Source of the DNA: a virus
Virus record (IMG/VR): IMGVR_UViG_3300042478_001888
Span: 1 to 64,000 of that record
Length of the DNA stretch: 64,000 nucleotides
Strand: one strand, 5' to 3'
The notes below the pieces were generated by a model, which was given only the letters and a program-made list of their open reading frames with translations, ran no database searches and was not told the DNA's origin. A program made the position numbers and the translations under genes. Shown here piece after piece: positions 49,251-57,633 of the stretch (positions are counted from its first letter, which is position 1; each line of letters opens with the position of its first letter).

Positions 49251-50504
49251 ATGGCTAATTACAAAGCGGTAGCCAACGGCAACTGGTCGGCATTGGCTAC
49301 GTGGCAAGATGATGCAGGCGGCAGTTATATAGCATCTACGGTGTTGCCCGGGGCAAGTGATGTTGTTTATTTCAACAACTTCACCGTGCAAATGGATATT
49401 GATGCTACGGTTTTACAGATTAGAAACAATAGTGCAACAGGCGTAACGGCTGGCGGTAGCGGTGTTATTTCTGCATCAAGAACCGTAAATGCGGATTTGT
49501 TTCATGGAACTGGAACATTAATAACCATTTCGGCATCATCGCCAAGCGTTGTAAACATTACAGGCAATATGCCGGGGACATCTGCAATAGCCAATAGCAG
49601 AGGATTAAATATTACAAGTAATTGCACTGTAAATTATGTGGGGGATATTGTTTCTGCGGTTATACTTAATACTGGTGGCACAACTGGAATCCAAGCATCA
49701 AGTGGTATTTTAAATATCACAGGAAATGTAACGGGAGGGACTTTGAGTTCCTTTACTACTCCTACAGCAGGCATAAGAGCGTCAAGTGGGACAATAAACA
49801 TTGTTGGGAATGTTTATGCAACAATATTAGGAACAAGGGATAATTATGGTATATTAGGTGCTACTAATGGCACAATTAATATCACAGGACAAGTTTATGG
49901 GTCAACCTCGGCAATTAGCACATTAAATATGGGGATAAACGTAGGGGCTTTACTTATACTTACAATAGTAGGAAATATAAATGCCGCTAATGGCAGTCCA
50001 GCAATTCACGGACCAACAAGCTCGACAACGATTCTATTATATGGGAATGCGATTAATTCACCAAACGGAACAATGGCTGCAATATGCCCGTTCCTTTTTC
50101 TTGAAAATATAAATTTTTGGGAGTTTAGAAAATCAAACCTAACTACCAACACCCTATACACCCCCGGTGTTGCAACTGGCCACCCAGCCACCAACAATGT
50201 AAGAACAGGTATTGTTTACGGCCCTACAAATAACCTAACAGGTACTTGTGCTGTGCCTCCTGCTGCTGCTGTTAGCCTTGGTGTTCCTGTTGACAATACG
50301 GTGGGCACTGCAAGCCTTGATGCTAATGCCTTGGCTATTGCGTTAAACGCTTCGCTATTAGCAAGCCTACCGCCAGCAATCGCACCGCTGTTGTGGGACG
50401 AAGCGGTTACCAACATAACCACGCCAAACAGCATTGGCGAGCGGTTAAAGAACTGTTCTACCGTTGCAACCACAGGGGCACAAATTGCATCATTTAACCC
50501 GTAA
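49251..50504 (+). CDS. Beta-helix tail spike/fibre protein
   Basis: A 417-residue protein opening GNWSALATWQDDAGGSY and continuing with serial short strands ending in NITGN, NITSN and NIVGN turns, as in right-handed parallel beta-helices. It would be a trimeric spike or fibre that binds or cleaves surface glycans. No catalytic site could be identified. Confidence 0.65.
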   Translation: MANYKAVANGNWSALATWQDDAGGSYIASTVLPGASDVVYFNNFTVQMDIDATVLQIRNNSATGVTAGGSGVISASRTVNADLFHGTGTLITISASSPSVVNITGNMPGTSAIANSRGLNITSNCTVNYVGDIVSAVILNTGGTTGIQASSGILNITGNVTGGTLSSFTTPTAGIRASSGTINIVGNVYATILGTRDNYGILGATNGTINITGQVYGSTSAISTLNMGINVGALLILTIVGNINAANGSPAIHGPTSSTTILLYGNAINSPNGTMAAICPFLFLENINFWEFRKSNLTTNTLYTPGVATGHPATNNVRTGIVYGPTNNLTGTCAVPPAAAVSLGVPVDNTVGTASLDANALAIALNASLLASLPPAIAPLLWDEAVTNITTPNSIGERLKNCSTVATTGAQIASFNP

Positions 50505-50507
50505 ACC

Positions 50508-50930
50508 ATGCGACCAATTAACCACATCGTTTTGCACACCACGGCCAGCAACATAACGGCCACGGCTGACAGCATTAACCGCTATCATAAAAAGGTACTG
50601 AACTGGCGTTCGCCCGGTTACCATTTCATCATTGAACGGGACGGCAAGGTAGTTGACAACTGGCCAATCACCAAACCCACCAACGGGGTAAAGGGCCACA
50701 ACCACGACAGCATTCATATCAGCTACATTGGCGGCATTGATGAAAAAGGCAAGCCGAAGGACAACCGAACCAAAGAACAGAAGCAAGCAATGGCAGAACT
50801 GGTTACCAAGCTAACCGAAAAATTCCCAAACGCTAAGGTTTTAGGGCATCGGGACTTTCCTAATGTGAACAAAGCCTGCCCATGTTTTGATGCTGGGGCT
50901 TGGTGGGCAGAAGTAAAAAAAGAGTTATGA
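50508..50930 (+). CDS. N-acetylmuramoyl-L-alanine amidase (endolysin)
   Basis: A 140-residue Amidase_2/PGRP domain with zinc ligands His10 (IVLHTTAS), His114 (LGHRDF) and a Cys in KACPCFD (124 or 126), plus GYHFIIERDG and HISYIGG. It cleaves the peptide stem from peptidoglycan. No signal peptide, so release depends on the adjacent holin. First gene of the lysis set; its stop overlaps the spanin start (ATGA). Confidence 0.92.
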   Translation: MRPINHIVLHTTASNITATADSINRYHKKVLNWRSPGYHFIIERDGKVVDNWPITKPTNGVKGHNHDSIHISYIGGIDEKGKPKDNRTKEQKQAMAELVTKLTEKFPNAKVLGHRDFPNVNKACPCFDAGAWWAEVKKEL

Positions 50931-51358
50931 TTCGTATTGCCATTCTTATCTTTTTACTATCATCGTGCATTACTGAGAAGAAGTGTAATGAAAAGTTTCC
51001 TCCAAGGGAAAGTGTTGAGGTTCGTGATTCTATTGTGTATCGCGATACGACTATAATCATTCCTCCGGACACTATATCCTTTACGTTTATAGATACGTGT
51101 CAGAATATGGATACTGTGTTTATTACCAAGAAGGGAAAGGTTCGGGTGATACGTGAGAAGGGTAGAATGTGGGTGGATTGTGTTACGGCGCCGAAGGATT
51201 TTATAGCCACCTTACAAGACCTCCACCGCCACACGATACGCACCATAGTAAAGGGATTGACATGGTGGGAGAAAGCCTTTATTTTGATTGGTAAATTCTT
51301 TTTATTTTTGTTGTTAGCAAGTATGCTATATGTAATTGGGAAACGATGGATAAGATAA
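50927..51358 (+). CDS. Unimolecular spanin (lipoprotein with C-terminal membrane anchor)
   Basis: The start at 50927 overlaps the amidase stop and gives MIRIAILIFLLSSC, a lipoprotein signal with lipobox LSSC (Cys14). The 143-residue protein ends with a hydrophobic helix near 118-138 (FILIGKFFLFLLLASMLYVI) and basic residues. An outer-membrane lipid anchor plus an inner-membrane helix is the u-spanin layout that fuses the two membranes in the last step of lysis. A longer frame upstream lacks this signal. Confidence 0.78.
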   Translation: MIRIAILIFLLSSCITEKKCNEKFPPRESVEVRDSIVYRDTTIIIPPDTISFTFIDTCQNMDTVFITKKGKVRVIREKGRMWVDCVTAPKDFIATLQDLHRHTIRTIVKGLTWWEKAFILIGKFFLFLLLASMLYVIGKRWIR

Positions 51359-51798
51359 CTTTTAAGGCAACGCTGTTGTCATACATTTCGGTAGTGATTT
51401 CATTCTTTATTCCATTAGCCCCTTTATTAGTGCTAGTGTTTTTCGCTGTGGTTGCTGACACTTTTGTTGGCCGGTGGTATGCTAAGAGGACAGGGGAAGT
51501 GATAACAAGCAAGAAAACTAGGGAGGGTTTTACGGCCAAGATGGTAAGCTATTGTGCTGGCCTTACCTTTGTTTATTTGCTTGATTCTTGGGTGTTGAAT
51601 GAGCTTGTGATGATGTACTTCCCGAAAGACCACTTTTCAACGCTTCTAACGGCCTTATTTTTGATTTGGATAGAATATACCTCGGTAGATGAGAAAGTCA
51701 AATGGGCAACAGGAAATGGCATTACAGACAGGGTATTTGACTTTATCAAGAAGGCAAAGAAAGGATTAGGTATTATCCGGAGTGTCAAGCCTGATTAA
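51346..51798 (+). CDS. Holin-like membrane protein
   Basis: A 150-residue protein with about three membrane segments (SYISVVISFFIPLAPLLVLV, a segment near 60-85, and FSTLLTALFLIWIEY) and the pattern VVADTFVGRWYAKRTGE as in Phage_holin_4-type proteins. It overlaps the spanin gene by 13 bp. It would trigger release of the amidase. Confidence 0.72.
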   Translation: MDKITFKATLLSYISVVISFFIPLAPLLVLVFFAVVADTFVGRWYAKRTGEVITSKKTREGFTAKMVSYCAGLTFVYLLDSWVLNELVMMYFPKDHFSTLLTALFLIWIEYTSVDEKVKWATGNGITDRVFDFIKKAKKGLGIIRSVKPD

Positions 51799-52123
51799 AT
51801 GTGCTGTTCTTTGTGCCGACCCAAATATGGCGAAGCACTATGAAGATGTTTTAACAGACAAGGGGATATATTGCGTTAGGAAGAGGGGTTTTGAGATGAT
51901 TGTTTCCTTTGACAACAAGTTTTCCCCAGATTTATACTTTGTAGATTTCTCTTGTATTTCCTTTAAGGGGATAGAGGTTATGTATATGATAAAAAAGATT
52001 AGGGCCATAACCATGTCTCGGAAGGTTTTTATCCGCCGAAAGGTTCACATCATAGGCTATGGCGCCAATCGTCATTTGTTTAAAATAGTAGATAGGTGGG
52101 TGGATTCAGTCCACGATATTTGA
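51782..52123 (+). CDS. Degenerate response-regulator receiver-like protein
   Basis: A 113-residue protein from a GTG overlapping the holin end. VLCADPNMAKHYEDVL and PDLYFVDFSCISFKGIEVMY mimic the first and third strands of a CheY-type receiver with Asp near residue 55, and the basic tail RKVFIRRKVHIIG follows. The acidic pair and Lys are not all conserved, so it is probably a non-phosphorylated decoy or adaptor. It is the last rightward gene. Confidence 0.45.
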   Translation: MSSLIKCAVLCADPNMAKHYEDVLTDKGIYCVRKRGFEMIVSFDNKFSPDLYFVDFSCISFKGIEVMYMIKKIRAITMSRKVFIRRKVHIIGYGANRHLFKIVDRWVDSVHDI

Positions 52124-52359
52124 TTGTCGAACCACACAATCATTCCCTTTTCATCTTTCTTTACATTAACCAAATCTTCCTTATTGACTATTAGCATAGG
52201 GGATATGGAGTGGGTAATGCTAAAGAGTTGGTGGGGAGTCTTCACTCTTTTTTTTAGTGGTTCTACGCCGTTTATTAGGATTGTCAGCAGATCGTAATCC
52301 TCCATCGGGAGCATGTGCTTCATCAGGAATTTGAGTGTCTTGAGTTGTATCTTCTTCAT
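52072..52359 (-). CDS. Small hypothetical protein at the convergent end
   Basis: About 95 residues from ATG 52359 (internal alternatives at 52323 and 52305). MKHMLPMEDYDLLTILINGV and GMIVWFDNQISWTES look natural. It overlaps the upstream leftward gene in another frame and its end overlaps the rightward gene at 51782-52123, so the transcripts converge here. Confidence 0.45.
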   Translation of the reverse strand: MKKIQLKTLKFLMKHMLPMEDYDLLTILINGVEPLKKRVKTPHQLFSITHSISPMLIVNKEDLVNVKKDEKGMIVWFDNQISWTESTHLSTILNK

Positions 52360-52618
52360 AAAGTCCAAATAGTTGTAGTAGTTGTAATGGGAAATCATCT
52401 CTTAGTGCATTGGCACGTTTCCCTTCGGCGTGGCGTTTATTCCAGAGGGCTTTAAACTCCATGCCTTTTTTAAGCATGGCCTTCTGTGCGGCTTGCATAT
52501 CGGTTTCCCCTTCGGCCACTTGGAAGGTGATGTTTTTGGCAGACTCAATAAATTTGCCAAGTATCTGCTGGTCGTTTTCTACGGCCTTAGCGTTTATTTT
52601 TCTTTGTCTTCGGTTCAT
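52220..52618 (-). CDS. Basic/acidic small protein
   Basis: A 132-residue protein (MNRRQRKINAKAVENDQQIL) with a helical N-terminal half and a charged, disordered C-terminal tail (NKRRRTTKKKSEDSPP). It follows a terminator and overlaps the gene at 52072-52359. Its nature suggests nucleic-acid or partner binding. Confidence 0.5.
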   Translation of the reverse strand: MNRRQRKINAKAVENDQQILGKFIESAKNITFQVAEGETDMQAAQKAMLKKGMEFKALWNKRHAEGKRANALRDDFPLQLLQLFGLYEEDTTQDTQIPDEAHAPDGGLRSADNPNKRRRTTKKKSEDSPPTL

Positions 52619-52621
52619 GAT

Positions 52622-52650
52622 AAAAGTTAAAAAGCCCCAGCTGTTACACT
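52622..52650 (-). terminator. Intrinsic terminator after SSB-like gene
   Basis: On the minus strand AGCCCCAG and CTGGGGCT form a stem followed by five T, 16 nt after the stop of the SSB-like gene. Confidence 0.8.
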
Positions 52651-52665
52651 GGGGCTGTGGTTAAT

Positions 52666-53349
52666 TTAGAATGGGAAGTCCTCATCATCGCTCTCGGCCA
52701 AGAGTTCCTCTTCCCCTTGGGTTAGAGGCTTATCTGTTACCGGGGTGGTGGGAGCTGTGCCAAAGTATGCCTCCAGGTAATCCTCTAGGAGTTGCCACAC
52801 GCCCTTGCCAGACTCTTCCTCTTGCGGGGTTGTTTGCTCTAGGGTGAACTTGGGGAACTTGTAGGATACAGCGCCTTTCTTGCCGGAGCCAACCTCTGAG
52901 AATTTAACTGCTCCATCGTACATGCGGTTGTTCTTTTGGAAATCAACCCATGAGTTAAGGGCAGCGCCGGAGAGTTTGATGTTGCCAAGTTTAACCTCGC
53001 CATCGACTTCTATTGCGATGTAAATGGAGGAGGTAAACTTAATGCCTTTGGGCAGGCTTTCTTTCATTTGGCTATACAGCCCTTTTTTAATTACCCCAGA
53101 CTTAGTTCTGACGGTTATCTCTTGCTTTGTGGTGTCCCTCACCTCATTGGCATACACGCCTTGGTTTGAACTTTCGTCAAAACCGGTGATGGTGCTAAGG
53201 ACATCTAGCACAATAAACCGCCCCAGTTCAAATGGGACTCTGGTACCTGCTGCTTTATCATAGTAGCGAAAGTTACCATCAGCACCACCCCACTCTAACC
53301 AAAGAGTGCAAGGGTGCTGGTTTGTGTTACGAGGCTTAAATCTGCTCAT
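52666..53349 (-). CDS. Probable single-stranded DNA-binding protein
   Basis: A 227-residue protein with an N-terminal beta-rich domain and a C-terminal acidic tail ending DDEDFPF, strikingly like the DDDIPF tip by which bacterial SSBs recruit partners. It has no recognisable OB-fold SSB signature, so it may be a phage-specific SSB. It lies in the early block close to the nuclease and methylase genes. Confidence 0.6.
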   Translation of the reverse strand: MSRFKPRNTNQHPCTLWLEWGGADGNFRYYDKAAGTRVPFELGRFIVLDVLSTITGFDESSNQGVYANEVRDTTKQEITVRTKSGVIKKGLYSQMKESLPKGIKFTSSIYIAIEVDGEVKLGNIKLSGAALNSWVDFQKNNRMYDGAVKFSEVGSGKKGAVSYKFPKFTLEQTTPQEEESGKGVWQLLEDYLEAYFGTAPTTPVTDKPLTQGEEELLAESDDEDFPF

Positions 53350-53367
53350 AGTTTAACGGATTAGTGG

Positions 53368-53565
53368 TTAAAATTTTTTGCCGTAGGGCTTTAGTTCTTT
53401 GATAATGTTTTTGATTGCTGTGGCGTTTCTAACTAGCCGGAAGGAAGCTTTGCTCATAGTTTTCTGGGCAGTTTTGCATCCATTTTCGGCTTCTTCAATG
53501 TGGAGTTTTAACTCTACGGACAAGTCCTCAATGTTAGCTAGTAGGTGTAGTGCTGCTTGTTTCAT
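53368..53565 (-). CDS. Small helical protein
   Basis: A 65-residue Lys-rich protein (MKQAALHLLANIEDLSVELK), all helical by composition, overlapping the start of the SSB-like operon. It resembles the small histone-like helical proteins seen in phage early regions but no family is assigned. Confidence 0.45.
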   Translation of the reverse strand: MKQAALHLLANIEDLSVELKLHIEEAENGCKTAQKTMSKASFRLVRNATAIKNIIKELKPYGKKF

Positions 53566-54097
53566 CTTTTACGAATATGCCACCTTGTGTCTTGCCAGTA
53601 CGGTTTTTGATTTGTTCCCATGCTAGGGAAAGACATTCGGCGAGGTTAATGTTTCGGAGTTTACAATAGATTATGAGTGTTACAAGCACGTCTCCCACAG
53701 CGTCTTTTTCCTCTTCTTCTTTGTTTTTAAGCAGTGCGCTTGCAAGCTCACCACCTTCCTCAAAGAACTTTAGGAGTTGGGATTGGGGGGAGGTTATGCC
53801 TCTGGCCTTTGCCCAGGCTTCAATGCTTGGGATAAGGGTTTCGATTGGTGTGGGGAGGGGTGCGCCTGATTGAAAAGGAGCGTCTGGGGAGGGGGCAATA
53901 CCCTGCACCACTTCGTCGTGAACATTATACCAAAAGGCGCCTCCTTCTGGGGAGTTACCCCAATCAAAGCTACCCAAAAGGGCATCGGCCAAATTGTCGT
54001 ATTTAAACAACAATGGTATTTTACCGGTATTAGCCAAAGCCAGTTTTCTGGCGTGTTGTGGTAATTCTGCGAACCACTCGCGTGCTGTTTTTTTCAT
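53534..54097 (-). CDS. MazG-type nucleotide pyrophosphohydrolase
   Basis: A 187-residue protein with a C-terminal MazG motif: SQLLKFFEEGGELASALLK followed by EEEEKDAVGDVLVTLII near 125-155. MazG enzymes hydrolyse (d)NTPs, and phage copies can lower ppGpp or abnormal nucleotides. The N-terminal 70 residues (FKYDNLADALLGSFDW ... GGAFWYNV) form a separate phage-type domain. Confidence 0.82.
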   Translation of the reverse strand: MKKTAREWFAELPQHARKLALANTGKIPLLFKYDNLADALLGSFDWGNSPEGGAFWYNVHDEVVQGIAPSPDAPFQSGAPLPTPIETLIPSIEAWAKARGITSPQSQLLKFFEEGGELASALLKNKEEEEKDAVGDVLVTLIIYCKLRNINLAECLSLAWEQIKNRTGKTQGGIFVKDETSSTTPTS

Positions 54098-54408
54098 AGG
54101 TTTGATTTTACTTTTTCCCAGTAGTTAAGGGTTGATTCTTTAAGGTGTCCTTTCGGCCCGCCATTCCATTTCCGGGCAATAACCTCAGCGCTTTTATATC
54201 CGCTAACTTTTACCCACTTAGCAAAGGCTTCCTTCGACTTATCGCAATCGAGCCTATCCTCTAAGGTAAACTGTATGCCAATACTATTGAAGTGTTGCAC
54301 CATTGTAGGGCGGATTTGCAAGCACCCTTCCGCATCGCCATTCCGCGCCGAAGGGTTACCCCCACTTTCTACCATAACGATAGCAGCAATTAAAACTAAA
54401 ATATTCAT
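54094..54408 (-). CDS. Lysozyme/transglycosylase-like muramidase, secreted
   Basis: A 104-residue protein with a hydrophobic start that may serve as signal sequence (MNILVLIAAIVMVES) and the soluble lytic transglycosylase motif VESGGNPSARNGDAEGCLQI, with catalytic Glu14. It cleaves peptidoglycan glycan strands. It is in the early block, away from the lysis cassette, so it might serve DNA entry, exclusion or a virion role. Confidence 0.7.
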   Translation of the reverse strand: MNILVLIAAIVMVESGGNPSARNGDAEGCLQIRPTMVQHFNSIGIQFTLEDRLDCDKSKEAFAKWVKVSGYKSAEVIARKWNGGPKGHLKESTLNYWEKVKSNL

Positions 54409-54442
54409 CTTTTGTCGTATTTAATGTAAAGGAAAGGACAAT

Positions 54443-54898
54443 TTATGTAATATCCAAAAGATATTTACCTTTTAACGTTTCTTCACATTTAAGCTCCATA
54501 TACCTATCTGCAATTTCCATAGCATTATCCAAAGAAGAAGAAAAGAAAGCGCAATATCCCTTAGAGCGTAAAAGCTCAATAGTCTTGAACTGCTCCTCCA
54601 AGTGATTTACCTTAATGATTAACGGCCCTCTACGCTTAACCTCAGTTTGCATTTTAAGAGTACCATCTTTCTTTAAGGGGGAATCCTTCTTTAACTCTAT
54701 GTATAGGCCATGATAACTACCTTTAGGCTCAGAGATAAACACGTCGGGGTGGGTATGCGCTGAACGTACTTCCTTTAACGCTATTGCCTGGCCCATAGTT
54801 ACCCTCACGCCACTACTCTCGGAGGTGAATACTACGTTGGGGTATTTCTCTTTTAGGTAGTGGGCGAAGGCTTTATGGATATTTTTCTCGGTACTCAC
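54443..54898 (-). CDS. VRR-NUC nuclease
   Basis: A 151-residue protein with the VRR-NUC pattern HPDVFISEPKG and LYIELKKDSPLKK followed by a Gln-containing helix. The family is the PD-(D/E)XK type that cuts branched DNA. Its GTG start overlaps the stop of the small zinc-ribbon gene (GTGA), coupling translation. Confidence 0.8.
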   Translation of the reverse strand: MSTEKNIHKAFAHYLKEKYPNVVFTSESSGVRVTMGQAIALKEVRSAHTHPDVFISEPKGSYHGLYIELKKDSPLKKDGTLKMQTEVKRRGPLIIKVNHLEEQFKTIELLRSKGYCAFFSSSLDNAMEIADRYMELKCEETLKGKYLLDIT

Positions 54899-55011
54899 TT
54901 CTTAACTACTAGTATAAAGATTTGTGTTTTACATTCTTTGCATTTATACACCTTCTCAGGTGTTCTTTCGGGCTTTATTAACGCCCCAGAGCATATTGGG
55001 CAGTGTTTCAT
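54895..55011 (-). CDS. 38-residue zinc-ribbon protein
   Basis: A short frame from ATG 55011, overlapping the methylase stop as ATGA, encodes MKHCPICSGALIKPE followed by CKEC, i.e. a CxxC...CxxC zinc ribbon. It ends by overlapping the VRR-NUC start as GTGA. Bridging two overlaps in an operon supports reality. It could bind nucleic acid or modify the nuclease or methylase. Confidence 0.6.
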   Translation of the reverse strand: MKHCPICSGALIKPERTPEKVYKCKECKTQIFILVVKK

Positions 55012-56063
55012 AATTTAGAAAGCCATTGGTTGTAAACTTGCTCTGCGATTTTTGCGGTCATTAAAGGCGGTACGCTCATACCGATTAGGTATTGAGGTTT
55101 ATTATCACAAAAGTCATAATCTTTCGGATAAGAACCACACTCACAAAGCTCATCGAAATTTCTATATCTTGGTTCATCAAATAAAACACATTGGTCATTA
55201 CCAAGTATTGTGTTTATTGTTCCTGTTTGATATATGAACTTTGATCCAAAATGTAAAAACTTTTTACCAAACTCCCTTTCGTTTATTATTTCAAAACTTA
55301 AATCTCCAACCTTTCTTAAGTCCCATATTTTTTTCATATTATCGGATAAAGGTCTGTCAGTATAGTTATGATAAATATCTTTGAAAGGTATCTCATGTTC
55401 ATTAAACTCAAGTGTAAGTTTAGGGACTCTAGTGTACAAATCGGCGTTCTCTAAAAACTGCCCAGCTAAATCTTTACGCAAAGCAACAAAGAAAACCCTT
55501 TCTCTACGCTGTGGCACACCCATTTTGCTTGCATCTAAAAGCCAATGTTGAACGATATACCCAGCCTTATCAAACGCTTCATAAATCTTCCTAACATATT
55601 CAATAGCACCTCCAAGCAACAAACCTTTTACGTTTTCGGCAATGACTACTTTTGGTTGTAGCTTTTCGGCCAAATCAATAAAGTCAAAAAACAAGGTGTC
55701 AAGAACTTGTTCTGCTTGCCCTTCACGAAACACCTTTTCTTTACCCCAATCCTTTTCACGATTGCCGGCCATTGAAAAACTACTGCAAGGCGGTGACCCA
55801 TCAAGAATATCCAACTCGTACAATTCTTGTGGCAAGTCCTCACGTAACTTGAATGCTTGTATTGGTTCTAAATAAGCATACTTTGGGTTATGGTTTGTCT
55901 TGTATGCACCCATCATCTTTGGGTCAATTTCGTTACAACCAAGAACATCAAACCCGGCCAATTTATATCCCATTGTTGAACCTCCTCCACAAGCAAAGCA
56001 ACTAAACACCTTTCCTTTATCTTTGGTAAATACTGCGTCTTTAAGCGTCCACTTGTAGTTCAT
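55008..56063 (-). CDS. C5-cytosine DNA methyltransferase
   Basis: A 351-residue enzyme with FACGGGSTMG (SAM motif), PPCSSFS (catalytic Cys93), ENVKG near 143 and QRRERVFF near 188; the target-recognition segment lies between 220 and 300 and the C-terminal motif is IGMSVPPLM. It transfers a methyl group to C5 of cytosine in double-stranded DNA. No cognate restriction gene is adjacent, so self-protection is likely. Confidence 0.92.
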   Translation of the reverse strand: MNYKWTLKDAVFTKDKGKVFSCFACGGGSTMGYKLAGFDVLGCNEIDPKMMGAYKTNHNPKYAYLEPIQAFKLREDLPQELYELDILDGSPPCSSFSMAGNREKDWGKEKVFREGQAEQVLDTLFFDFIDLAEKLQPKVVIAENVKGLLLGGAIEYVRKIYEAFDKAGYIVQHWLLDASKMGVPQRRERVFFVALRKDLAGQFLENADLYTRVPKLTLEFNEHEIPFKDIYHNYTDRPLSDNMKKIWDLRKVGDLSFEIINEREFGKKFLHFGSKFIYQTGTINTILGNDQCVLFDEPRYRNFDELCECGSYPKDYDFCDNKPQYLIGMSVPPLMTAKIAEQVYNQWLSKL

Positions 56064-56905
56064 AACAATCCGTTATTCTTAGATTTAATTGGTCGAGAGC
56101 CAAACTCATTACGATACCTTTCATAAACGCCTCGCAAGGTAATGTTTATTTCCTTTCCGTCAAACTTTCTACCTTCAAACCTTCCAGCAAGTAATCTATC
56201 TGCGATATTCTGCTCCACGCCCATTCTATTCAAGATACAGCATATCTTAAAAACGTATAGGTTTCGCTGCCCAGGCCGAAAGGTTATGCCCGTATTCTGC
56301 ACTCCCTTTTCCGCTATCCTTAACGCATCATCTATACCCCTTACCTCCATAGGGTTGAAGTAGATAGGCTTCTCCTCAGGCATGATGGGTGGCGTGTAGG
56401 TAGGTGCTTCTAGGTTTAGGTATGCTTCGGGGTCATAGGACAAGTTACACTGCTTGTTTACAGGCTTTCCGGCCTTGTCGGAAAGGCCGAAGGCAAACTC
56501 TCTATCAATACACTCCCATGCCCACTTGTGATGGTAGTTGTCCTTTGGGATAGCTGTTCTAAAGCCAACTTTAACTCCTCCCCTTGGGGAACGGAACAAA
56601 AATAAAACGTATGTTGTGTCAAGGTAGGATAGTACCCTTTCGGCGCGTTGTTTTCCATCAATGTCTAAGTGTATAATTCCAGAATGTTTAACTAAGTTCT
56701 CAGCCTTCTTTCCCCCAGAAAATACCCCAGAGGGGAAAAAGGCCGGAAGCATCATCTTCGCAGCATCAGCATCTTCCTTTTTCATCTTCCTAATTGCTCC
56801 AATCCTATCCCTCATGGCATCGCTTTTAATATGCCCTATGATAGTCTTGATATGCACAGGCTTACCCTCTAACTGGTAATTGTCTGGGAGAACGGTGCAA
56901 ATCAT
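56060..56905 (-). CDS. VirE_N / BT4734-type primase-like protein
   Basis: A 281-residue protein with GIIHLDIDG (Asp81, Asp83) and SPRGGVKVGFR, the core of the VirE N-terminal/BT4734-like family related to primase-polymerase folds. It is common in Bacteroidetes phages and mobile elements. Clustered with helicase and clamp genes, it probably supplies primers. It overlaps both neighbouring methylase genes by 4 nt. Confidence 0.72.
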   Translation of the reverse strand: MICTVLPDNYQLEGKPVHIKTIIGHIKSDAMRDRIGAIRKMKKEDADAAKMMLPAFFPSGVFSGGKKAENLVKHSGIIHLDIDGKQRAERVLSYLDTTYVLFLFRSPRGGVKVGFRTAIPKDNYHHKWAWECIDREFAFGLSDKAGKPVNKQCNLSYDPEAYLNLEAPTYTPPIMPEEKPIYFNPMEVRGIDDALRIAEKGVQNTGITFRPGQRNLYVFKICCILNRMGVEQNIADRLLAGRFEGRKFDGKEINITLRGVYERYRNEFGSRPIKSKNNGLL

Positions 56906-57633
56906 AATAGCTTGGGTTGAATTTGAGATATACGCTTTTCGGCGACCTTAATGTATTCGGCAAACAATTCGCTGCCAATATAGTTTCGGTTTTCGCTTAT
57001 TGCCGCGACTGCTGTTGTTCCGCTTCCCATATATGGGTCGTAAACCAAATCGCCTTTATCCGTTGCAGATAAAATGCAATTCAATGGAAATGAAATAGGG
57101 AAAGGTGCTGGGTGCCCATTTGAAGCATCGGGGCTAATATCCCAAACGCTTTTTTTATACAAAGCCATATCCCTATAAAACTTTGGCCTTGCAATCTTGT
57201 CTTTTTTAATCCAAAAAACATATTCAGTAATAGGGTAAAAGTAGCTTACATCAAGTTTTGGGGTGTTTTTTCTATTCCAAATAATCACTTGTTTAAGGGG
57301 AAAATCATATACATACTTTGGGTGTATTGTTGTATGCAAATGCAAAATATCAATGTGGTTGTAAAATATACTGCCAGTCGGCTTGAGTATTCTTATGCAC
57401 TCGCTTAATACTTGCCTTTGTTGTTTTTCGTATTCTTCTGGGTGTAATTTATCATTAAAATCACCATACACTATTTTCCTTGACTTGGTTCTAAAGTCGC
57501 CGTTGTTTTGGTTTTGGTTCATACTCCAAAAGGACTTATTGTAAGGCGGCGAAGTAACTACCAAGTCCACGAAATTGTCAGGCATTCTTGCCATTGTGTC
57601 AAGGCAGTTCTCGTTGTGAATTTGATTTATCAT
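56902..57633 (-). CDS. DNA methyltransferase (TSPPY class)
   Basis: A 243-residue beta-class methylase with TSPPY at 27-31 and DPYMGSGTT near 207. The SPPY version is typical of N4-cytosine or some N6-adenine methylases. Embedded in the replication operon with 4-nt overlaps. Confidence 0.87.
   Translation of the reverse strand: MINQIHNENCLDTMARMPDNFVDLVVTSPPYNKSFWSMNQNQNNGDFRTKSRKIVYGDFNDKLHPEEYEKQQRQVLSECIRILKPTGSIFYNHIDILHLHTTIHPKYVYDFPLKQVIIWNRKNTPKLDVSYFYPITEYVFWIKKDKIARPKFYRDMALYKKSVWDISPDASNGHPAPFPISFPLNCILSATDKGDLVYDPYMGSGTTAVAAISENRNYIGSELFAEYIKVAEKRISQIQPKLL

Noticed and set aside
54094-54408. Treating the early muramidase as the main endolysin
   Set aside because: A complete amidase-spanin-holin cassette lies in the late block; this gene is early and may act in entry or exclusion.
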